The notes under the pieces are model-generated. The model did no database searches, was not told the origin of the DNA, and saw only the letters and a program-made list of their open reading frames with translations. A program made the translations under genes and the position numbers. DNA of 64,000 nt. Origin: Mycolicibacterium rhodesiae NBB3 (lineage in GTDB: Bacteria; Actinomycetota; Actinomycetes; Mycobacteriales; Mycobacteriaceae). Below are positions 59,229 through 64,000 of this stretch, piece by piece (position 1 is the first letter of the stretch; every line of letters starts with the position of its first letter). The stretch lies in NCBI RefSeq assembly GCF_000230895.2, contig NC_016604.1:3658001-3722000 (forward strand), in the 5' to 3' direction.

Positions 59229-59251
59229 CTTTTCTTGCGCGAGTAGGGCGA

Positions 59252-60604
59252 TTAGTCGAACAGGACCGCGGGATTGAGATAACCCGTGGGATCGAACGCC
59301 GCCTTGACCGCCCGCATCGCCGCGATGTCGTTGTCGCTGCGCGACATCGATACATAGTCGCGCTTGCGGCTGCCGACGCCGTGTTCTGAGCTGACGTTGC
59401 CGCCGAGCCCCGCGATCAGCTCCATCATCGCCGAGTACAGGGCGTGTTCGGTGTCGGCGTCCAGCACGCATCGCACCAGATTGAGGTGCAGATTGCCCTC
59501 GCCGACATGACCGAACAGCACCGGTATGGCGTCGGGCGCTTGCGCAGCGACCAGATCGGCTGCCTGAGTGGCGAATGGATGGATCGCCGAAAGAGGCAGC
59601 GAGACATCGAATTTGAGCGGCGGACCGTACACGCCGAGCACCTCCGCGACGGCCTCACGCACCTGCCAGAGTCGCTGCTGCGCGGCGGCGTCGACACCCA
59701 CCGCGGGCTCGCCGGCCAGCCGCGCGTCGTCGAGAGCCTCGGCGAGACGTTCGGTCTGATCGGTGTCGCCCGCCAGCTCGACGAGAAGCTGCCACGCGCC
59801 CTCGACGGGTGCGGACACCCCGACATGCTCGGCGGTCAACGCGCTCGCGCGTGCGTCGATCAACTCCAGCGCCGCGATGCCGTCCATTTCGCGGAACGCG
59901 CGTCCCGCCTCGACGAGCGCGTCCAGATCGGCGAAGCCGCAGACCGCGGTGACCCGGCTCCTGGGCGCTGGATGCAACCTCAGATCCAAGGTGGTGATGA
60001 CCCCCAGCGTGCCTTCGGCACCGATGAACAGCGAGGCCAGGTCGTATCCGGTGTTGTCCATGCGCACCTGGCTGTGACGGCGCACCACCGTCCCGTCGGG
60101 CAGCGCCACGTCCAGGCCGATGACCTGCTCACCCATGTTGCCGTAACGGACCGTCCGCAGTCCGCCCGCGTTGGTGGATGCCATTCCGCCGACGGTCGCG
60201 GAGTCCCGTGCGGCCAGATCGACACCGAACACCAGGCCCGCCGCCGACGCCGCCCGCTGCACCGCCGCCAGAGTGACGCCGGCACCCACTCGGATCCGAC
60301 GTTCCAACACATCGACGTCGCCGACGTCGCGCAGCCGCTCCGTCGACAGCAACACGTCGTCGTGCTCCGGCACCGTCCCGGCCACCAGCGAGGTCCGCCC
60401 GCCCTGAACGGTGACGTATGCGCCGGCGTCGCGGCACGCGCGCAGTACGTCGGCGACTTCGTCAGCCGAGCCCGGACGCACCAGCAGACCGGCTCGCCCG
60501 CGGTACCGCCCGGTGTGGTCCACGCTGAGCCCGGCGAGCACGTCGGCGTCGGTACTGACGTAGCCGGGTCCGACGATCTGGACCAGCCGCTCGGTCAAGC
60601 TCAC
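59252..60604 (-). CDS. FAD-linked oxidase / D-2-hydroxyacid dehydrogenase (glycolate oxidase GlcD type)
   Basis: A 450-residue vanillyl-alcohol-oxidase-type flavoprotein: FAD-binding N-terminus (LLVRPGSADEVADVLRAC; VTVQGGRTSLVAGTVP; GGMASTNAGG), then the substrate domain ending in NVSSEHGVGSRKRDYVSM with the conserved His-Gly-x-Gly near the flavin. Such enzymes oxidise D-lactate, glycolate or D-2-hydroxyglutarate. The first codons overlap the end of the nuclease-helicase gene (ATGA), so it is translated from that mRNA. Closest by pattern to Rv1257c, but I place this by sequence features only. Confidence 0.88.
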   Translation of the reverse strand: MSLTERLVQIVGPGYVSTDADVLAGLSVDHTGRYRGRAGLLVRPGSADEVADVLRACRDAGAYVTVQGGRTSLVAGTVPEHDDVLLSTERLRDVGDVDVLERRIRVGAGVTLAAVQRAASAAGLVFGVDLAARDSATVGGMASTNAGGLRTVRYGNMGEQVIGLDVALPDGTVVRRHSQVRMDNTGYDLASLFIGAEGTLGVITTLDLRLHPAPRSRVTAVCGFADLDALVEAGRAFREMDGIAALELIDARASALTAEHVGVSAPVEGAWQLLVELAGDTDQTERLAEALDDARLAGEPAVGVDAAAQQRLWQVREAVAEVLGVYGPPLKFDVSLPLSAIHPFATQAADLVAAQAPDAIPVLFGHVGEGNLHLNLVRCVLDADTEHALYSAMMELIAGLGGNVSSEHGVGSRKRDYVSMSRSDNDIAAMRAVKAAFDPTGYLNPAVLFD

Positions 60605-63600
60605 CTCGTGGGTTTACCACACGTGCTCAACGCCAGGAACGCACCCAGCTCGACCAGGCGATCCGGGGTGGCCGGTAGATACTCGGTCAGCAGCGGCGAC
60701 TGCACGATGACCGCGAGGTACTTCGCCCGGCTCACCGCCACGTTGAGCCGATTCCGGTTGAGCAGGAACGCGATTCCGCGTGGCACATCATCGGCCGACG
60801 ATGCGGTCATCGACACGAACACCACGGGGGCCTGCCTGCCCTGGAACTTGTCGACGGTGCCCACCTCGATGTCGGTCAGACCCGCGCTCTCGAAGCGTCG
60901 TCGCAGCGTGACAACCTGCGCGTTGTACGGCGTGACGACCAATACGTGCTTCTGAGTCAAGGGCACAGTGCCCTTCTCGTCGGTCCAGGCCGTGCCGAGC
61001 AGGCCGCGAATCTGTCCGACGATCGCATCGGCTTCCTCGGGACTGTCGGTGGAGTTGCCGCCGTGGTCGACGGTGAGCACGCGAACCCCAGGGGGGTGTC
61101 CGTCTAGGTGGCGTGCTCCGGTCACCGTGCCGAAAGACCAAAGGCGCCCGTCATAGGACAGCCGCGACACTGCGGCGCACACCGTCGGGTGCATGCGATA
61201 CGAGCGATCGAGGAAGTACCCCAGTTCGGTTGGCAGCGTGTGCCTTCCGCCGATGAGCCAGCCCAACGCCGATGTGTCGACCGGTTCGGGGTGGGTGCCC
61301 TGACTGACCTGTGGCAGCTGCTGCGGATCGCCGAGCAGCAGCAGATTGCGCGCTGCGGACGCCACCGCGATGGTGTTGGCGAGGCAGAACTGGCCGGCCT
61401 CCTCGACCACGAGCAGATCCAGGGAATTGCGGGGAACGCGTGCGGTGTTGGCGAAATCCCAAGCGGTGCCGCCGATGACGCACCCGTCGGTGTCGATGAT
61501 GAACGCCGCGTAGTCCTTCTCGTCGACCTGCCGCCACGGCGTTCCCGAGCTCTTCTTCTTGCCCACCCGACCGGGGTCGACCCCCGCCTCGATCACGCCG
61601 CCGAGCAGGTTCTCGACCACCGCATGTGACTGGGCCACCACGCCGATGCGCCACGCGTGCTCGTTGACCAGTCGGGCGATCACTGCGGCGGAGGTGAATG
61701 TCTTGCCGGTGCCCGGCGGCCCGTGCACCGCGAGGTACGACGAATCGAGATCCCTCAGCGCTGAGGCGATATCGTCGGCGATCACTCCGGTGCGGGGGAG
61801 TTCACCGCCGCTGACGGTGCGGGGCGGCCGCCGCAACAGGATGTCAGTCACGGCGTCGGGGGGCAGATTCGGAAGGCCGGCGGCCACCGAGAGCGCGGTC
61901 TGCTCGATCGAATCCTGCAACGGCTTCGTGGGTACAGGTGGTCCCGGTGTCAGCGCGAACGGCACCTGGTCGAAGACGTCGCCGTCCTTGGGAGGTCGTT
62001 CGCAGACCACGACTTCGGTGGGCACTTCGGGGTCGTCGCACTCGAGAACGGTGACGCTGCCGAACCCGCGACGGTCGGGGTCATCGGCAAGGCCGGCAGG
62101 CGCGGGTGGGTCGTACAACGCGTACATGCTGGTCGTCAGCTCACCGTTCGCGAGCCCACCGGTCAGCCGGACGTGACGCTGGGGCTTGCGTGCCTTGGGC
62201 GGCTGGTGCCAGTCGTTGACGATCGTGGCCTCGTCGGCGATGAACACGTCGCTGTTGTCGGACCATTCGTCGACGGGATTGTTGACGCGATCGAAATGGC
62301 TCCACCAGAACGGCTTGGCTTCGCGACGGTGGAATCCGCGTGCGGCGGCGACCATCGCCACGGCGGTCTGCTCGGCGCTCCGCGGTTCCACGCCGTCACC
62401 CGCGAACTTGGAAAGCCTGCGTTCGAGATCGTCGCCGAGTTCGATCGCTGTGACCGCGCCGTCGTCGCGTATCGGCTGCGGACCGCGCGGCGGGACACCG
62501 GACTCGATGGCGCGGGCCATCATCCAGTCGCGCAGGCGGCGGGTGGACCGGCAGTCGTAGGCGTTGTAGTCCTCGATCTTCTTGAGCACAGCAGCCGCTT
62601 CGTCGGCTCGGCCCTCATCGCGCAGCTCGCAGTAGTTCGCGTATTGCGTGATGGAGTCGGTGGCGGTGGTGACCTCACCGCTGCGCAGCTCGTTGCCCAT
62701 GTAGAGCGGCTCCAGCGACTTGATGCTGTAGTTCTCGGTGCCGACCCGGATACTCTTGCGCACCAACGGATACAGGTCGACCAGCACGCCGTTGCGCAAC
62801 AGGTCGTCGACGTCGTTCTCGCCAACCCCGTAGCGGCCCGCCAGCCGCAGGAGCGTGCTCTTCTCGTAGGCCGCGTAGTGGTAGATGTGCATGCCGGGGT
62901 AGCGCCTCAACCGCTTGCGCACCATCGCCAGGAAGTCGGCCAGCGCCGTGCGCTCACTGGCGCGGTCGTGGGCCCAGAACGGGTGGAACCCGTCGGTGGT
63001 GGCCGGCGAGCCGGCCGATCCAGCCAATGTCAATACGCCCCACAGATATTCGAGCCCCCATTCGCGTCCGTCGACGGTCCACAGCGGGTCACCCTCGAAG
63101 TCGAAGAACAGGTCGCCCTTGTTGGCGTCCGGCAGCACCATCAACGGCTGCGCGTCGATGACCTCGTAGGCGGGCTTGCCGTCCACCTTCGGGGTGCGCT
63201 GCAGCCGCGCCTGCGCCGTCAACGCCTTGACCGTGCGCGACGACAGTTCAGGCACGGGGCCGCTGTGGGCCGCGAGCTCGGCGACGGTGGTGATGCCCGC
63301 GTCGATGAGCCGCGCCCGCTGACTCACCCGCATGTTGGCGACGAGCAGCAGGTCGTCATGGGCGCGGACCTGGATCTCGCATTCGGGACAGCGGAAACAT
63401 GCCCGCACGTCCTCGTTCTCCCATGCGACCGCGGCGCCGCTGGTGTGGTGGTCATCGAGTAGCCGTTGCAGCGCAGCGCGTCTGCCTTCGTACACCGGAA
63501 GCAGTTCGTCGACGCGGTATCTGACGGTCGCGCCGTCGCCGAGCACCAACTCCACCTCGGGTGCCACCGGCACCCCCGCGCGGGTCAGGGTGTCCGCGTA

Positions 63601-64000
63601 AGCGGCCAGCTGCAGGAGGGCCTCCACCTTGACCGAGCGCGCGAGCTTGGTGTCGCGCAGCCGGTACTGGTCGGAGTCCAGCACCAGGAAGTCGGCGAAG
63701 CCGGCGAACCGACCGTCGAACATGGCGGCCTGATAGATCACCGGGGCCCGGCGTTCCACAGCGCGCATGGTCGCCTCGGCCGCGGCAGTCAGTCCGTCGA
63801 TGGTGTAGTCGGGCCGGCCGATGATCGCGACGTTCTCTTCGGACAGTTCGCGAAGCTCATCGAGGTGGCGCTGTTCGTGTTCGCCGCCGAGCTGGGCGGT
63901 GCGGGCGAGCAATTCGTCTTCGGCTGTGACGGCGGGGCCCCGGCCGAGTTTCGCGTCGAACGCGCGCAACAACGCGTACTCACAGCGTGACGCCGCGGCG
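60601..64000 (-). CDS. DEDD nuclease-SF1 helicase fusion (TM0106/Rv1251c-like), 5' end off window
   Basis: The frame stays open to the right edge (more than 1130 residues visible), so the start is missing; the track's TTG at 63972 is internal. The N-terminus is a TM0106-type RecB-like nuclease region with CFRCPECEIQVRAHD cysteines. A RNase H-like DEDD exonuclease follows: DLFFDFEGDPLW, YHYAAYEKSTLLRL, VDLYPLVRKSIRVG and EDYNAYDCRSTRRLRDW. The C-terminus is an SF1 helicase: Walker A HGPPGTGKTFTSA, Walker B LLVVEEAGQ, then GTVDKFQGRQAPVVFVSM and NVAVSRAKYLAVI. It likely unwinds and trims nucleic acid in repair. Coupled by overlap to the FAD-linked oxidase gene. Confidence 0.88.
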   Translation of the reverse strand, partial: AAASRCEYALLRAFDAKLGRGPAVTAEDELLARTAQLGGEHEQRHLDELRELSEENVAIIGRPDYTIDGLTAAAEATMRAVERRAPVIYQAAMFDGRFAGFADFLVLDSDQYRLRDTKLARSVKVEALLQLAAYADTLTRAGVPVAPEVELVLGDGATVRYRVDELLPVYEGRRAALQRLLDDHHTSGAAVAWENEDVRACFRCPECEIQVRAHDDLLLVANMRVSQRARLIDAGITTVAELAAHSGPVPELSSRTVKALTAQARLQRTPKVDGKPAYEVIDAQPLMVLPDANKGDLFFDFEGDPLWTVDGREWGLEYLWGVLTLAGSAGSPATTDGFHPFWAHDRASERTALADFLAMVRKRLRRYPGMHIYHYAAYEKSTLLRLAGRYGVGENDVDDLLRNGVLVDLYPLVRKSIRVGTENYSIKSLEPLYMGNELRSGEVTTATDSITQYANYCELRDEGRADEAAAVLKKIEDYNAYDCRSTRRLRDWMMARAIESGVPPRGPQPIRDDGAVTAIELGDDLERRLSKFAGDGVEPRSAEQTAVAMVAAARGFHRREAKPFWWSHFDRVNNPVDEWSDNSDVFIADEATIVNDWHQPPKARKPQRHVRLTGGLANGELTTSMYALYDPPAPAGLADDPDRRGFGSVTVLECDDPEVPTEVVVCERPPKDGDVFDQVPFALTPGPPVPTKPLQDSIEQTALSVAAGLPNLPPDAVTDILLRRPPRTVSGGELPRTGVIADDIASALRDLDSSYLAVHGPPGTGKTFTSAAVIARLVNEHAWRIGVVAQSHAVVENLLGGVIEAGVDPGRVGKKKSSGTPWRQVDEKDYAAFIIDTDGCVIGGTAWDFANTARVPRNSLDLLVVEEAGQFCLANTIAVASAARNLLLLGDPQQLPQVSQGTHPEPVDTSALGWLIGGRHTLPTELGYFLDRSYRMHPTVCAAVSRLSYDGRLWSFGTVTGARHLDGHPPGVRVLTVDHGGNSTDSPEEADAIVGQIRGLLGTAWTDEKGTVPLTQKHVLVVTPYNAQVVTLRRRFESAGLTDIEVGTVDKFQGRQAPVVFVSMTASSADDVPRGIAFLLNRNRLNVAVSRAKYLAVIVQSPLLTEYLPATPDRLVELGAFLALSTCGKPTR

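Noticed and set aside
63970..63972. TTG 63972 as the start of the nuclease-helicase
   Set aside because: The same frame remains open to the right edge and the preceding residues (AAASRCEYAL) look like the conserved family sequence; the true start is outside.
1..64000. CRISPR arrays, tRNA or rRNA genes, strong intrinsic terminators
   Set aside because: No regular spaced repeats, no cloverleaf-like or rRNA-like sequence in the short gaps, and no stem followed by a T-run was seen by eye; a tRNA or covariance search was not possible.

Overview
The window is chromosomal DNA of a mycobacterium, most likely a fast-growing (Mycolicibacterium-type) species. The evidence is the high GC content, the frequent GTG starts, mycobacterium-specific genes (lpqY, lpqZ, gpgS, kgd, rseA) and a gene order that, from memory, follows the M. 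tuberculosis segment Rv1201c-Rv1251c (dapD, dapE ... fadD6, folP2, gpgS ... glgM, glgC ... sigE, rseA, htrA, tatB ... lpqY-sugABC, corA, mdh, lpqZ, kgd). No rRNA, tRNA or CRISPR array was seen. No gene-free stretch exceeds 300 bases; the longest is about 295 bases upstream of the SOS-boxed HNH gene. Locus names and orthology are from memory; no database was searched.

Layout. 1-5600: a partial secreted protein, a Nudix hydrolase, fadD36 with a VOC protein and a secreted M15 peptidase, then divergent dapD/dapE of lysine and diaminopimelate synthesis. 5600-11340: an ABC-F ATPase with a structured leader, an orphan pair of PPE-like and PE-like type VII secretion proteins, and a large ATPase that looks like a LuxR-type regulator without its DNA-binding end. 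11370-19500: a LOG-family enzyme, fadD6, folP2-gpgS (methylglucose lipopolysaccharide priming), a DivIVA-domain protein, tag, a DUF3117 protein, and divergent glgM/glgC (maltose-1-phosphate and glycogen/alpha-glucan synthesis). 19500-24730 is the accessory region: a DUF4126 protein, a small ORF, an IS481-family element beside an IS110-family element that carries a candidate bridge-RNA hairpin, and a DUF222/HNH (13E12-type) gene with a LexA box over its start codon.

24730-29400: an isoprenylcysteine-methyltransferase-like membrane protein, an ABC efflux pair and its TetR regulator (Rv1216c-Rv1219c-like, RaaS system), and an O-methyltransferase. 29400-40520: the sigE-rseA-htrA-tatB envelope-stress block, mrp, a lytic transglycosylase, DUF1003 plus a poreless MgtE-like protein, a CoA-ester lyase, three DUF4190 membrane proteins and a general-stress-like membrane protein. 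40670-45740: the trehalose importer lpqY-sugA-sugB-sugC with a translationally coupled Suppressor-of-fused-domain gene. 45734-64000: corA, mdh, a malic enzyme, lpqZ, an SDR, kgd, a membrane protein, two MFS pumps, a FAD-linked oxidase, and a nuclease-helicase running off the right edge.

Shared themes are envelope and carbohydrate metabolism (GlgC/GlgM, GpgS, trehalose recycling), C4 metabolism (mdh, malic enzyme, kgd), and envelope-stress control. Many starts have a TANNNT hexamer 6-8 bases upstream, which suggests leaderless mRNAs; several start choices here rest on that. Two intergenic gaps (nudix/fadD36, dapD/dapE) have -10 elements of opposing genes that physically overlap.
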